Shown: positions 34,327 through 43,926, counted from the first letter of the stretch. The stretch is DNA of 64,000 bases from Streptomyces sp. ISL-10 (GCF_018614575.1 NZ_JAGGOJ010000048.1:1-64000); one strand, 5' to 3'. Notes: generated from the sequence alone by a model not told the origin. Numbers and translations: made by a program.

Positions 34327-36087
34327 TCAGGGGCGCCAGGTCCCGAGGAGCCCCTGGAACACCTCGGCGTCCGGCAGGTCGGCGGGCGCCGGGCCCGCGT
34401 GGAAGAAGGCGGCGTTGTCGGCCTGCATCTTGCGGAGGTAGTCGAACGCCTTGGCGTCGTGCTCGCCGAACGCCACGAACTGCCAGAAGACCGGCTGAAC
34501 GGCGGCTGCCGCGAGGGCGGCGGTGGCGGCGGTCTTGGACTCGGGCGCGCCGTCGGTCTGGAAGATCACGAACGCGGGAGCGTCCGTGGCCGCCTTGGCG
34601 TGCAGCGCGAGGACCTCCTCGACGGCGAGGTGGTAGTTCGTACGTCCCATACGGCCGAGCCCGGCGTGCAGCTCGTCGACGCGGCCCTCGTGGGCGTCGA
34701 GGGTGAGCTCGCCGGTGCCGTCGATCTCGGTCGAGAAGAACACGACGTCGACCGTGGCGCGCTCGTCGAGATGCGCGGCGAGGGCGAGCGCCTGCTCGCC
34801 GAGGTGCTGGGCGCTGCCGTCCTTGTAGAAGGGCCGCATGGACCCGGACCGGTCGAGCACCAGATACACCCGCGCGCGGGCACCGGTGAGGCCGGCCTTC
34901 TTGAGGGCGGCGCCGGCGGTCTTGTACGCGTCGACGATCCGGGGAGCGCGGGCCTTGACGCGCGCGAGCGCGGTGGCGGCCTTGCCGCCTTCGGCGGCGG
35001 TCCCGCTGCCCTCGTCGGCCGAGTTCTCCGACGCGGCGGCGGCCTCCGGCTCGGGGGTGGTCCGCGGCGCGGCGGCGGCGTCGGCCTCGGGCTCAGGGGC
35101 GGCGGCCTCCGGCTCGGGGGTGGCCTCGGGCGCGGCGGCCAGGGGCGTCTCGTCGGCCTGCTCGTCGAGGCCGACCTCCGGCTCAGGGGCAGCCTCGGCC
35201 TCGGGGGTGGCCTCATCCACCGGGGCAGCCTCGGCCTCGGGGGTGGCCTCGTCCGCCGGGGTTTCCTCCGCGGCGGCGTTGGCCTCGGGGGCGGCCTCGT
35301 CGGCCTCCGGCTCGGGGGTGGTGGCGGTCTCGGCAGTGACGGTCTCGGCCGCGGAAGTGTCGGCGGCGGCCTCAGGTGTCTCGTCGCCCTGCTCGTCGAG
35401 GCCGGCCTCGGGCTCGGGGGTGGCCTCGTCCACCAGGGTTTCCGCCACGGCTGTGGCATCCGGCTCGGTGGCGGTCTCCGGGGCAGCGCTCTCGGCCGGC
35501 TCGGCCTCGTCGGCCTCCGGCTCGGGGGTGGTGGCGGTCTCGGCAGTGACGGTCTCGGCCGCGGAAGTGTCGGCGGCGGCCTCAGGTGTCTCGTCGGCCT
35601 GCTCGTCGAGGCCGGCCTCGGGCTCGGAGGTGGCCTCGTCCGCTGGGTTTTCCGCCACGGCTGTGGCGTTCGTGGCGGGGGCCTCGTTCTGAGGCTCGAC
35701 CGCGTCGGCCTCCGGTTCCGGGGCGGTCTCCGGCGCGGCGGCGCCGGCCTCCGGCTCGGAGGTGACCTCGGGCGCGGCGGTGGCCGTCTCCGCAGCGACG
35801 CTCTCGGCCGGCGCGACCGGGTCGGTCTCCGTGGCAACGACATCCGCAGGCTTCGCCGGCTCCGGCGTGGACTGGGACGGGACCGAGGCGCGGCGTGAGG
35901 GCGGGTTGTCGAACGCCGCCGAGACCAGGTCCGACACCCGGTCCACCGGCGCCTGCGCCGGCACCGTGGCGGTGGCCGGTTCCTTGCGCTCCTGGGCCGG
36001 AACGGAGGTCGCCACCGACTCCTCGTGCTCGGCGCCGTCAGCGCGATCGCGGCCGAACACCTTGCGCAGCAAGCTCCGAATACCCAT
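34327..36087 (-). CDS. TerF-like von Willebrand factor A protein with a long acidic Ala/Glu/Pro repeat region
   Basis: 586 residues from ATG 36087 (AAAGG 7-11 bp upstream). The first ~20 residues are basic (MGIRSLLRKVFGRDR). Residues ~40-350 are low complexity (Ala, Glu, Pro, Thr) with repeated PEPEA and ADETPEAAAD units, including a 210-bp DNA duplication. The C-terminal ~220 residues are a VWA domain with an intact metal site: DRSGS, a downstream Thr in GRTNYHLAV, and QTDGAPES. The KAGLTGARARVYLVLDRSGS lead-in is typical of the TerF/YjfK group linked to the tellurite/stress Ter system, so a chaperone or scaffold working with TerD proteins is inferred. A TerD-domain gene is in the same window at 61.5 kb, not adjacent. 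Confidence 0.88.
   Translation of the reverse strand: MGIRSLLRKVFGRDRADGAEHEESVATSVPAQERKEPATATVPAQAPVDRVSDLVSAAFDNPPSRRASVPSQSTPEPAKPADVVATETDPVAPAESVAAETATAAPEVTSEPEAGAAAPETAPEPEADAVEPQNEAPATNATAVAENPADEATSEPEAGLDEQADETPEAAADTSAAETVTAETATTPEPEADEAEPAESAAPETATEPDATAVAETLVDEATPEPEAGLDEQGDETPEAAADTSAAETVTAETATTPEPEADEAAPEANAAAEETPADEATPEAEAAPVDEATPEAEAAPEPEVGLDEQADETPLAAAPEATPEPEAAAPEPEADAAAAPRTTPEPEAAAASENSADEGSGTAAEGGKAATALARVKARAPRIVDAYKTAGAALKKAGLTGARARVYLVLDRSGSMRPFYKDGSAQHLGEQALALAAHLDERATVDVVFFSTEIDGTGELTLDAHEGRVDELHAGLGRMGRTNYHLAVEEVLALHAKAATDAPAFVIFQTDGAPESKTAATAALAAAAVQPVFWQFVAFGEHDAKAFDYLRKMQADNAAFFHAGPAPADLPDAEVFQGLLGTWRP
35292..35640. repeat. 139-bp direct repeat, period 210 bp, inside the VWA gene
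   Basis: 35292-35430 and 35502-35640 are nearly identical, with two mismatches (35387/35597 and 35419/35629). 210 is a multiple of three, so the duplication adds 70 residues to the Ala/Glu/Pro-rich region without breaking the frame. The high identity implies a recent event. Confidence 0.85.
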
Positions 36088-36258
36088 GGGCGGGCCTTTC
36101 GCATGAGTTGGGTGCGGTGACTGTCCGCTCCTGCAGACGTTCCGCCCGGGCAACGCAGGACAGGGCGGACACGTAAGGTTAGCGGCAGCCCGCGGCGGCT
36201 TTGGGGAGGGCACCCGCAAGCCTCCCCCACACACACCAACCGCGCCTCGTCCGTGCCG

Positions 36259-36281
36259 CATTCATCGCCCGTTCACCCTGT
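36259..36281 (+). promoter_or_regulatory. PHO box (PhoP site) upstream of the PhoX gene
   Basis: Two adjacent 11-bp direct repeats beginning TTCATCGCCCG and TTCACCCTGTG, matching the GTTCACC-type half-sites of Streptomyces PHO boxes. They end about 90 bp before the start of a phosphatase gene, which fits phosphate-starvation activation by PhoR-PhoP. Confidence 0.7.
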
Positions 36282-36371
36282 GTCCGCCGCCGGGCAGCGG
36301 TGCGCACCTAACGTCACGGCCGGAATCATTCCGACACCATGTCGGCGCAGGTTGCGCCGAAGGAGGACGAA

Positions 36372-38426
36372 GTGCGCAAACTGCTGCCGCTGTTGAACGC
36401 CGCCCCCCACGCGGGCGGGCGTTCCGCGCTGACCTGCCGCTACCGATGCGGCGACGCCTGCTTCCACGAGGTCCCCAACACCAGCGACAACGAGTACGTC
36501 GGTGACGTCATAGCGAGCGCACTGTCGCGCCGCTCGATGATGCGCGCCGCCGCCGTCGTCACCGTCGCGGCCGCGGCGGGCGGCGCGGCCGTCGTGCACG
36601 GCGCCGCCCCCGCCGCAGCGGCCGGAACCGGCCACCCGCACAAGCCCGGCACGGCCGACGGCGCCCGCGGTCTCCGCTTCGCCCCCGTCGCCCCGAACAA
36701 GGACGACAAGGTCACCGTCCCAGCGGGCTACGAGCAGAGCATCGTCATCCGCTGGGGCGAGCCCATCCTGCGCGGTGCGCCCGCCTTCGACCCGGACAGG
36801 CAGACCGCCAAGGCGCAGGCCGGGCAGTTCGGCTACAACAACGACTTCCTGTCCCTGCTCCCGCTCAAGGGCGAGCGCGGCCGCCAGGTGCTCGTCGCGA
36901 ACCACGAGTACACGGACGAAGTCCTGATGTTCAAGGGCTACGACCCCGAGAACCCGACCCGCGAGCAGGTCGAGATCGCCTGGGCCGCGCACGGTCTGTC
37001 CGTCGTCGTGGTCCAGGAGGAGCACCGCAACGGCAAGCTGACCCCGCTCACGCGTCACCCGCTCAACCGCCGCCTCACCGCGACGAGCGAGTTCGAGCTC
37101 ACCGGCCCCGCCGCGGGCTCGCCCCTGCTGCGCACGTCCGCCGATCCGTCCGGCACCACCGTGCTCGGCACGCTGAACAACTGCGCCGGCGGCACCACCC
37201 CGTGGGGCACCACGCTGCACGGTGAGGAGAACTTCAACCAGTACTTCGCAGGCGGCTCCAGCGCGACCGACAAGCGCTACGGCATCGCCTCCGGCCCCAC
37301 CGAGCGCAAGTGGGAGCGTTTCGACAAGCGCTTCGACGCGGCGCAGGAGCCGAACGAGTCGCACCGCCACGGCTGGGTCGTCGAACTGGACCCGTACGAC
37401 CCCGAGTCGACGCCGCGCAAGCGCACCGCGCTCGGCCGCTTCAAGCACGAGGCCGCGCAGCCCCGTCTCACCGACGACGGCCGTCCGGTCGTCTACATGG
37501 GTGACGACGAGCGCTTCGACTACTTCTACAAGTTCGTCTCTTCCAAGCGGATGATGAAGGGCGGCAGCCGCGCCGCCCGCGAGCACAACCTCACGCTGCT
37601 CGACGAGGGCACCCTGTACGTCGCCAAGCTGACCGGCGACAGCCCGGCCGCGGAGATCGACGGCACGGGCAAGCTGCCGGACGACGGCGAGTTCGACGGC
37701 TCCGGCGTGTGGATCCCGCTCGCCACCAAAGACGTCTCGCACGTCCCGGGCATGACCGCCGAGGAGGTGTACGTCTTCACCCGCCTCGCCGGTGACAAGG
37801 TCGGCGCCACCAAGATGGACCGCCCCGAGGACGTCGAGCCGAGCCCCCGCACCGGCCGGGTCTACGTCGCGCTCACGAACAACAAGGACCGCGGCGCCGC
37901 CGGCAAGGCGGGCGCGGACGAGGCCAACCCGCGCACCAACAACAAGCACGGCCAGGTCCTGGAGCTGGCCGAGCACTGGGACGACCCGGCGAGCGACGGT
38001 TTCGCCTGGCGTCTCTTCCTGGTCGCGGGCGACCCGAACGACCCGGCCACCTACTTCGCCGGTTTCCCCAAGGAGAAGGTCAGCCCCATCTCCTGCCCGG
38101 ACAACGTCGCCTTCGACCCGTACGGCAACCTGTGGATCTCCACGGACGGCAACGCCCTCGGCTCGCACGACGGCCTGTTCGGTGTGGCGACCCATGGCGA
38201 GCGCCGCGGTGAGCTCAAGCAGTTCCTGACCGTGCCGACCGGCGCCGAGACCTGTGGCCCGATCATCCAGGACCGCCGCGTGCTGGTCGCGGTCCAGCAC
38301 CCGGGCGAGGTCGACGGCGCTTCCGTCGAGAAGCCCGCGAGCGCCTGGCCCGACGGACCGGGCAGGCTGGTGCGCCCGTCGGTCGTCGCCGTGTACCGCA
38401 AGGACGGCCGCGGCATCGGCGCGTGA
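36372..38426 (+). CDS. PhoX-family alkaline phosphatase (Tat-exported)
   Basis: 684 residues from GTG 36372, chosen because GGAGGA lies 5-10 bp upstream; an in-frame ATG at 36339 has none. Residues ~45-85 carry a twin-arginine signal (SRRSMMRAAAVVTVAAAA followed by an AAPAAAAG cleavage region). The DUF839/PhoX body has CPDNVAFDPYGNLWISTDGN and PRTGRVYVALTNNKD, propeller segments that bind Fe3+ and Ca2+. PhoX hydrolyses phosphomonoesters outside the cell to release phosphate. A PHO box upstream supports PhoP control. An odd feature is the ~45-residue Cys/His-containing stretch (CRYRCGDACFHE) before the Tat motif, seen in actinomycete members. Confidence 0.9.
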   Translation: MRKLLPLLNAAPHAGGRSALTCRYRCGDACFHEVPNTSDNEYVGDVIASALSRRSMMRAAAVVTVAAAAGGAAVVHGAAPAAAAGTGHPHKPGTADGARGLRFAPVAPNKDDKVTVPAGYEQSIVIRWGEPILRGAPAFDPDRQTAKAQAGQFGYNNDFLSLLPLKGERGRQVLVANHEYTDEVLMFKGYDPENPTREQVEIAWAAHGLSVVVVQEEHRNGKLTPLTRHPLNRRLTATSEFELTGPAAGSPLLRTSADPSGTTVLGTLNNCAGGTTPWGTTLHGEENFNQYFAGGSSATDKRYGIASGPTERKWERFDKRFDAAQEPNESHRHGWVVELDPYDPESTPRKRTALGRFKHEAAQPRLTDDGRPVVYMGDDERFDYFYKFVSSKRMMKGGSRAAREHNLTLLDEGTLYVAKLTGDSPAAEIDGTGKLPDDGEFDGSGVWIPLATKDVSHVPGMTAEEVYVFTRLAGDKVGATKMDRPEDVEPSPRTGRVYVALTNNKDRGAAGKAGADEANPRTNNKHGQVLELAEHWDDPASDGFAWRLFLVAGDPNDPATYFAGFPKEKVSPISCPDNVAFDPYGNLWISTDGNALGSHDGLFGVATHGERRGELKQFLTVPTGAETCGPIIQDRRVLVAVQHPGEVDGASVEKPASAWPDGPGRLVRPSVVAVYRKDGRGIGA

Positions 38427-38438
38427 CCGCGTGGCGGT

Positions 38439-39398
38439 TCAGGGGGTGGCCCCCACCTGGGTGCGCCACCTCGTGAACTGCTCGGCCGCATCTCCCGTGT
38501 ACGTCCACGGGAGATGCGCCGCCCGTGTGCCCAGCAGCTGGAAGAGGCCGCAGGCCTCCTGCCGCAGCCCCGCGTAACAGGCGGCGTGCGTCAGGTAGTT
38601 GAGTTCCCCGATCTCCTGGGGTGCGACCGGTCCGTCCGTCCGCCACAGGATCCACCGCTCCCAGGTGCGCCGGATCTCCACGACCGCGAGCTCGTGCTTC
38701 CAGTGCTGGTCCAGGCCGCGCACCACCCGTCCCTGGGCGGCGTCGAAGACATGGCGGTACTCCTCCGCGCGCGCGATCTGCACCAGTACCGGCAGCGGCG
38801 ACCCGGGAGGCGACGCCCCCGCCGCGTCCCGCGCGAAGTCGTACATCCTGCCGTGCGTGCCGTGCCAGCGCGCCGAGTGGTAGCGCAGCAGCTGCACATG
38901 CCCCTCGACGTTGTACGGGTCCCGCCCGCGCATCTCGTCCCACCAGCGCCGCAGTTCGCGGCGCGGCACCCCGCCCTCGTACAGCCGCGCCACCGTCAGC
39001 AGCGACACCCAGGGCATGGGGTCCGCGGGGTGCAGGTCGGCGGCCGCCAGGCAGGTCCGCACAGCGAGGTCCAGCCGGTCGCGGTCGACGCCACCGCCCC
39101 GCCCCGCGGCGATGGCCCGGTGGAAGACCCGTACGACCTCCGTCGCCGCGGCGAGGACCGCCGCGTCGGGGTCGGCGGGCTCGGCGGCCCGCCAGATCCC
39201 GGTGGCGGACGAGCCGGCCGCGGCGTGGGCCAGCAGCCGTATCCGATGGGTGCGCAGCCCCCAGTCGTCGCCGGTGTCGCGCAGCAGGTCCCGGACGCCC
39301 TGCCAGCGGCCGATAACGATGTCGTCGAGGGCGTCCGAGAGCGCTCGGTCCCCGTAGGAGGGATCGAAGTCGGGGACGAAGCGGCGGCGAGCGGCCAT
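38439..39398 (-). CDS. Hypothetical helical protein (TPR-like)
   Basis: 319 residues from ATG 39398. No named domain recognised. It begins RRRFVPDFDPSYGDRALSDA and contains a series of amphipathic helices with aromatic/Leu spacing (VRTCLAAADLHPADPMPWVS, HVQLLRYHSARWHGTHGRMY) that resembles tetratricopeptide-type repeats. No signal peptide and no membrane segment. The frame extends far upstream without further homology. It ends 12 bp from the convergent PhoX gene, with which it shares no terminator I can see. Conserved hypothetical of actinomycetes by general impression. Confidence 0.75.
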   Translation of the reverse strand: MAARRRFVPDFDPSYGDRALSDALDDIVIGRWQGVRDLLRDTGDDWGLRTHRIRLLAHAAAGSSATGIWRAAEPADPDAAVLAAATEVVRVFHRAIAAGRGGGVDRDRLDLAVRTCLAAADLHPADPMPWVSLLTVARLYEGGVPRRELRRWWDEMRGRDPYNVEGHVQLLRYHSARWHGTHGRMYDFARDAAGASPPGSPLPVLVQIARAEEYRHVFDAAQGRVVRGLDQHWKHELAVVEIRRTWERWILWRTDGPVAPQEIGELNYLTHAACYAGLRQEACGLFQLLGTRAAHLPWTYTGDAAEQFTRWRTQVGATP

Positions 39399-39523
39399 GG
39401 GCGGCACTTTCCTCGGCGGTTCAGGGGCGATCTGGGGGATCCGAGGCGACTGCGGGGATCCACAGGCTCTACGGGGGGCGACGGCCGGTCCGGCGCGGCG
39501 ATCGGGGAAGGTGGGGGGAGCGG

Positions 39524-41002
39524 TCAGTAGTCGGTGGCGAGTGCCTTGTCGGCGTAGTCGGTACGGCGGCCCGGCCCCCGGTCCCCGTCGTGGTCGTCCG
39601 GATCGATCGGCCGTGTCGCGTCGAGGGGGGCGGGCCGGTAGTAGGAGCTGCCCTTCCGCCAGTAGTGGACCATCGGGACGAGGCCGGTGGCGAGCCCGCC
39701 GAGGCCGATCGCGATCGACGCCCCGCTCAGCTCGCCCAGCGACTCGAAGAAGATCCACAGCATGAACAGCGCGCCGAACAGCGGCCAGACGCCGCCGAGG
39801 ACGAAGTCGCGCACCGAGCCGAGCAGCGTCCTGCGGTAGGCCACGACAGCGGCGATGCCCGCGAGACCGTAGTAGAAGGCGATCTGCAGTCCTATGGCGG
39901 CGACCGCGGCGGCGAGCACGTCGCCGACCGAGCCGAGCGCGGCGGACGCCGCGAACATCGTCAGCGCGACGGCGCCGACGACGGCGACCGCGGCCCACGG
40001 GGTGTGCCAGCGGCGGTGCGTCCGCCCCAGGACCGGGGGCATGGTGCGGTCCCTGCCCATGGCGAACAGCGACCTCGTCACCTGGATGAGCGTCGTCTCC
40101 AGCGTGGCCACGGTGGACAACAGCACGGCGACCACGAGGAGTCTGCCGCCCACTCCGGGCCAGACCGCCTCGCCCAGCGCACCGAGCACCTGGGCACCGG
40201 AGGCCCGGATCTCCTCGGCGGAGAGGAACATGTTGACCGCGACGGTGAACGCCTCGAAGAGGACGAAGACGACGCCCACACCGATCAGCGCGGCGAGCCC
40301 CGCGGTGCGCCGGCTGTCGCGGGTCTCCTCGCTCAGGTTGCTGGTGACGTCCCAGCCCCAGAAGTAGAAGGCGGCGACCAGGGCGCCGGAGGCGAATCCG
40401 CCGGTCCCGTCGAAGTGTGAGAAGCCGAACCACGACCAGTCGAAGGCGACATGGCTGCCGCGGTGCACGACCGCTGCGGCGATGAACAGGACGAGGATGC
40501 CCAGTTCGACGCCGGAGAGCAGCAGTTGGGCGCGTACGGTCAGCCGCGCACCCCCGAGCACGACCAGCAGCATCGCGACGAACCAGGCCGCGCCCACGAC
40601 CGTCGCCAGCGCCGTGTCGTCGGCGAGGTCCTCGTCGATCAGCGCCAGGGTCATCGCGCCGGCCGGCAGCGATCCGGCCACCATGAAGATCGTCGTGGAG
40701 ACGACCAGCGCCCACCCGGCCAGGAAGCCGAGAAAGGGGTGCAGCGCGCGTCCCACCCATGAGTATCCGGCGCCCGCGTTCACGTCGAGGCGGCCGAGCC
40801 TGCCGAAGGCCAGAACGATGCCGAGCATGGGAATCGCGCAGTACAGCAGGGCCGCCGGGCCCGCGAGACCCACGGTGGCGACGAGGACGGCGGTGGTCGC
40901 CGCGATCGAGTAGGCCGGGGCGCTGCCCGCGACCGCCATGACGACGGTGTCGAACGTCCCGAGGACTCCTGGCCGGAGCCCTCTGCCGGAGCTGCTGCGC
41001 AT
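39524..41002 (-). CDS. APC-superfamily amino acid/amine permease
   Basis: 492 residues with about 12 transmembrane segments. ATG 41002 has GGAG 8 bp upstream and begins just before the first helix (GVLGTFDTVVMAVAGSAPAY). The TM1 glycine-rich break and the AGAGYSWVGRALHPFLGFLAGW segment are typical of the APC family; a hydrophilic C-terminus (DPDDHDGDRGPGRRTDYAD) is cytoplasmic. Cargo unknown: an amino acid or polyamine. It is a single gene with its own 5' region (41003-41100), where I see a TTGACG but no riboswitch. Confidence 0.88.
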   Translation of the reverse strand: MRSSSGRGLRPGVLGTFDTVVMAVAGSAPAYSIAATTAVLVATVGLAGPAALLYCAIPMLGIVLAFGRLGRLDVNAGAGYSWVGRALHPFLGFLAGWALVVSTTIFMVAGSLPAGAMTLALIDEDLADDTALATVVGAAWFVAMLLVVLGGARLTVRAQLLLSGVELGILVLFIAAAVVHRGSHVAFDWSWFGFSHFDGTGGFASGALVAAFYFWGWDVTSNLSEETRDSRRTAGLAALIGVGVVFVLFEAFTVAVNMFLSAEEIRASGAQVLGALGEAVWPGVGGRLLVVAVLLSTVATLETTLIQVTRSLFAMGRDRTMPPVLGRTHRRWHTPWAAVAVVGAVALTMFAASAALGSVGDVLAAAVAAIGLQIAFYYGLAGIAAVVAYRRTLLGSVRDFVLGGVWPLFGALFMLWIFFESLGELSGASIAIGLGGLATGLVPMVHYWRKGSSYYRPAPLDATRPIDPDDHDGDRGPGRRTDYADKALATDY

Positions 41003-41217
41003 GGAAATCTCCGAATGCCCTTGTGCCGCGCGGGAGATGCGGGCACGACAGAAGCGAACACCCGCGTTCGAAGGAGAACCCTCCGTCAAGGGGAGATGGT
41101 GCGCATCGTAGTCGGATGGCTGCGCTGTGGTGAGGGGGTGGGGTGCCGTCCCACCCGTGCGAGTGCGCCGCCTTGTGCGAGTGCCCCGCGGGGACCCGGA
41201 GCCGTAGAGTCGGTGGC

Positions 41218-41613
41218 ATGGCTGCAGAGGTGGCGAACGAGGGAACCGTACGGGTCGACGTCTGGGTCTGGTCGGTACGGCTCACCAAGACCCGCTCGCA
41301 GGCCGCCGCGGCCTGCCGGGCGGGCCATGTGCGCGTCAACGGCGAGCGGGTCAAGCCCGCGCAGTCCGTGCGGGTCGGAGACCAGGTGCGGTTGTTCCAC
41401 GCGGGGCGGGAGCGGCTGGTGGTCGTCTCGAAGATCGTGCGGAAGCGGGTCGGTCCGCCGGTCGCCGTGCAGGCCTACGTGGACAACAGCCCGCCGCCCC
41501 CGCCGAAGGAGTTCACCGCCCCCGCGGCCGTACGGGACCGGGGCGCCGGACGCCCGACCAAGCGGGACCGCCGCGAGCTGGAGCGTCTGCAGGGCAACCG
41601 GCCGGGATCATGA
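41218..41613 (+). CDS. S4-domain RNA-binding protein (Hsp15-like)
   Basis: 131 residues from ATG 41218. A single S4 domain (about 10-75: VRVDVWVWSVRLTKTRSQAA ... HVRVNGERVKPAQSVRVGD) is followed by a basic tail (GRPTKRDRRELERLQG). This is the Hsp15/HslR architecture, which in E. coli binds stalled 50S subunits carrying nascent chains. The last 6 bp overlap the end of the convergent FUSC gene. Confidence 0.88.
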   Translation: MAAEVANEGTVRVDVWVWSVRLTKTRSQAAAACRAGHVRVNGERVKPAQSVRVGDQVRLFHAGRERLVVVSKIVRKRVGPPVAVQAYVDNSPPPPPKEFTAPAAVRDRGAGRPTKRDRRELERLQGNRPGS

Positions 41614-43602
41614 CCTCGGCGCGGGCGAGGCGATCGCCCGCGCCGCCCTGACCTCCTGGCGGAGCGGCTCCAGCACGCCCTTGTCGTCGCCCGGCAGGTC
41701 GGCGCGCACCTCCACCAGCTCCTCGCTGGAGCGCAGCCCGTCGGCGAGTTCGCGCAGTTGCCGCTCGATGCCGGTGATCTCCGCGTCGCGCGGCGGCGTG
41801 GCCCCGTGGTCCACGCGTACCCGGGCCGCCGTCGTGGCGTCCACGATCCGCTCGACGGCCACGACCAGCGGCCACCAGGCTGCCGCCCTCGCACCCGTCG
41901 GCGGCGGCTCGGTCAGCGCCCGCTGGAACTCGGAGCGCACGTTCGACAGGTCCCGGTACAGCCGTCGCCGGCGCCGCACCCGTTCGCCCTGGTCGCCCGG
42001 GGCCGCCGCGCCGACCCTGCCGAAGGCGCACGCCACATAGTCCGCCGCGTCCTCCACGGCCTGCGCCAGCCGGTCGCCGATGCGGGTGTGCCAGCTCTCC
42101 GGCCACAGCAGGTAGCCCGCCACCAGGACGATGGCGCAGCCGATGAGGCTGTCCACGAGCCGGGGCAGCACCAGGTGGAAGCCCTGGTGGTTGAGGACGT
42201 CCGACAGCAGGAGGATCACCGGGGTGATCGCCGCGGTCTGGAAGGCGTACCCCTTCGCCGAGAACGCAGGGATCAGCGCGGCGAGGACCATCATCACCGG
42301 TACGTCCGCCCAGCCGCGCGGCACGGCGGCGAGGACCGCGGTGGCGACGAGCAGGCCCGCGGCCGTGCCGAGCGCACGCAGCACCGCGCGGGAGAAGACC
42401 GAGCCGAAGTCGGGCTTGAGGACGAACGTGACCGTGAGCGCGACCCAGTAGGAGCGGGTCAGCGGCACCACCGAGACGAACGCCTGGGCAAGGCCGATGC
42501 ACAGCGCCAGCCGCAGCCCGTACCGCCAGGACTGCTCGGACAGCAGCACGCTGCGCGTCGCCCGGCGGAGGCGGACCCCGAGCGCCGCGGGCCGCCCGAG
42601 CCGGTCGTCGGCACGGGCGGGATCGGCGTCGGGCCGGTGGACGACCGCGGACGCGTGGCGCACGGCGCGGTCGACGGCGCGGTCCGCCGGGCCCTCGGGG
42701 GTGGGCAGCACCAGCTCCGGCGCCGTGCTGCGGCCGTGCTCCACGGCGTCCGCCAACTCCCCTACCGCGGCGGCGATCTCGGGGCGGCGGGAGGCCCGTC
42801 CGTAGCGGTGTGCCGCCGCGGCGGCCTCGACGAGCGGGATGACGACGTTCAGCTGCGCGAGCAGCCGCACCAGCGGGCCGCGCCGGCCGTGGTCGCGGGC
42901 GCGCCGCGCAAGGATCAGGTCGTAGGAGGTGTTGAGGGACTGGGTGACGTCCTGGCGCCGGGCGTCGTAGTCGCTGGCGCCCGCCGCGGCGAACAGCGCG
43001 GCGACGCTGCGGTAGGTCGCGGCGACCGCGGCCACTTCCGGCGCCCGGCCGCGCAGCGGCCAGCCCAGCAGGGTCAGCACGAGCACGAACAGCCCGCCGA
43101 GGGTGATCAGCAGCGGGGCCTTCCACCACGGTCCCGGCATCGGCAGGCCGGCGCCCACCACGGCGTTCAACAGGAGCAGCAGTCCGGACACCGAGGCGAC
43201 CGCGCCGATCGACGAGATCATGCCGGAGACGAGCGCGACCAGCGTGAGCGCGCCGACGGCGGCCCAGCCCTGCCCGTACACGAGCGCGCCGAGCATGATG
43301 CCGACCGCGCCGAAGAGCTGGGGGACGGCGATGTTCAGCAGCCGCATCCGGTAGGCGTCGGCCGTGTCGCCGATGACTCCGGACAGCGCACCGATCGACG
43401 CCAGCGCCCCGTACGCGGGCTGTCCGGTCGCGAGGCCCATGGCCAGTGGCGCCGAGAGGGCCACGGCGGCGCGGGCGACGGCGGCCCGAGGGACAGGCGC
43501 GTCCTGCGGGCGCAGACCGCGGATCAGCCACTCGGGCGGGGCCAGCGTCAGACGCCCCGCGCGCCGGCCCGCCGCTTCTGCCCCGCCCTCGTGCTCCGCC
43601 AT
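41608..43602 (-). CDS. FUSC-family membrane protein (aromatic acid exporter-like)
   Basis: 664 residues from ATG 43602. Two blocks of about five to six transmembrane segments (residues ~45-190 and ~345-475) flank a large cytoplasmic region, and a second helical cytoplasmic domain ends the protein (FQRALTEPPPTGARAAAWWP). This is the YccS/AaeB-like FUSC arrangement, proposed to export aromatic carboxylic acids or act as a paired fusaric-acid-type pump. The upstream frame to 43770 shows no family features. Confidence 0.85.
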   Translation of the reverse strand: MAEHEGGAEAAGRRAGRLTLAPPEWLIRGLRPQDAPVPRAAVARAAVALSAPLAMGLATGQPAYGALASIGALSGVIGDTADAYRMRLLNIAVPQLFGAVGIMLGALVYGQGWAAVGALTLVALVSGMISSIGAVASVSGLLLLLNAVVGAGLPMPGPWWKAPLLITLGGLFVLVLTLLGWPLRGRAPEVAAVAATYRSVAALFAAAGASDYDARRQDVTQSLNTSYDLILARRARDHGRRGPLVRLLAQLNVVIPLVEAAAAAHRYGRASRRPEIAAAVGELADAVEHGRSTAPELVLPTPEGPADRAVDRAVRHASAVVHRPDADPARADDRLGRPAALGVRLRRATRSVLLSEQSWRYGLRLALCIGLAQAFVSVVPLTRSYWVALTVTFVLKPDFGSVFSRAVLRALGTAAGLLVATAVLAAVPRGWADVPVMMVLAALIPAFSAKGYAFQTAAITPVILLLSDVLNHQGFHLVLPRLVDSLIGCAIVLVAGYLLWPESWHTRIGDRLAQAVEDAADYVACAFGRVGAAAPGDQGERVRRRRRLYRDLSNVRSEFQRALTEPPPTGARAAAWWPLVVAVERIVDATTAARVRVDHGATPPRDAEITGIERQLRELADGLRSSEELVEVRADLPGDDKGVLEPLRQEVRAARAIASPAPRS

Positions 43603-43664
43603 GGAGTCAACAGACCTCGAAGGACCCGCCGTGCGCAAGTGTGCGGTCGTCCCCGGCCTGTACG

Positions 43665-43910
43665 TCAGCTCTCGTAGTTCTCGATCTCGTCGGGCGGCTG
43701 CACCTGCGCCGTGTCGGGGTCGTCGCCGAACTCCGACTTCGCCCGCCGCCGGCGCAGCAGGTCCCAGCACTGGTCGAGGCGGATCTCCAGCTCCTTGAGC
43801 CGGGCCTGCTGGTCCGCGTCGAGTCCGCCCTGCCGGGTCGAGTGGTCGCGCAGGGCCCGCTCCTCCTCGACGAGTGAGCCGATGTCGTCGATGATCTGCT
43901 CGTCGTCCAT
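43665..43910 (-). CDS. DUF2630 family protein
   Basis: 81 residues. Highly charged, helical: MDDEQIIDDIGSLVEEERAL, then LKELEIRLDQCWDLLRRRRA, a coiled-coil-like pair of helices with an acidic tail (DIET-type ending DEIENYES). AGGAGG stands 9-14 bp before ATG 43910. The family is actinobacterial and of unknown function. Downstream 62 bp separate it from the FUSC start; upstream is a gene remnant. Confidence 0.85.
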   Translation of the reverse strand: MDDEQIIDDIGSLVEEERALRDHSTRQGGLDADQQARLKELEIRLDQCWDLLRRRRAKSEFGDDPDTAQVQPPDEIENYES

Positions 43911-43926
43911 GCCCACCACCTCCTGG

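Noticed and set aside
41003..41112. Guanidine-type riboswitch before the APC permease
   Set aside because: No conserved ykkC-type motif or ordered helices could be found; only a TTGACG.
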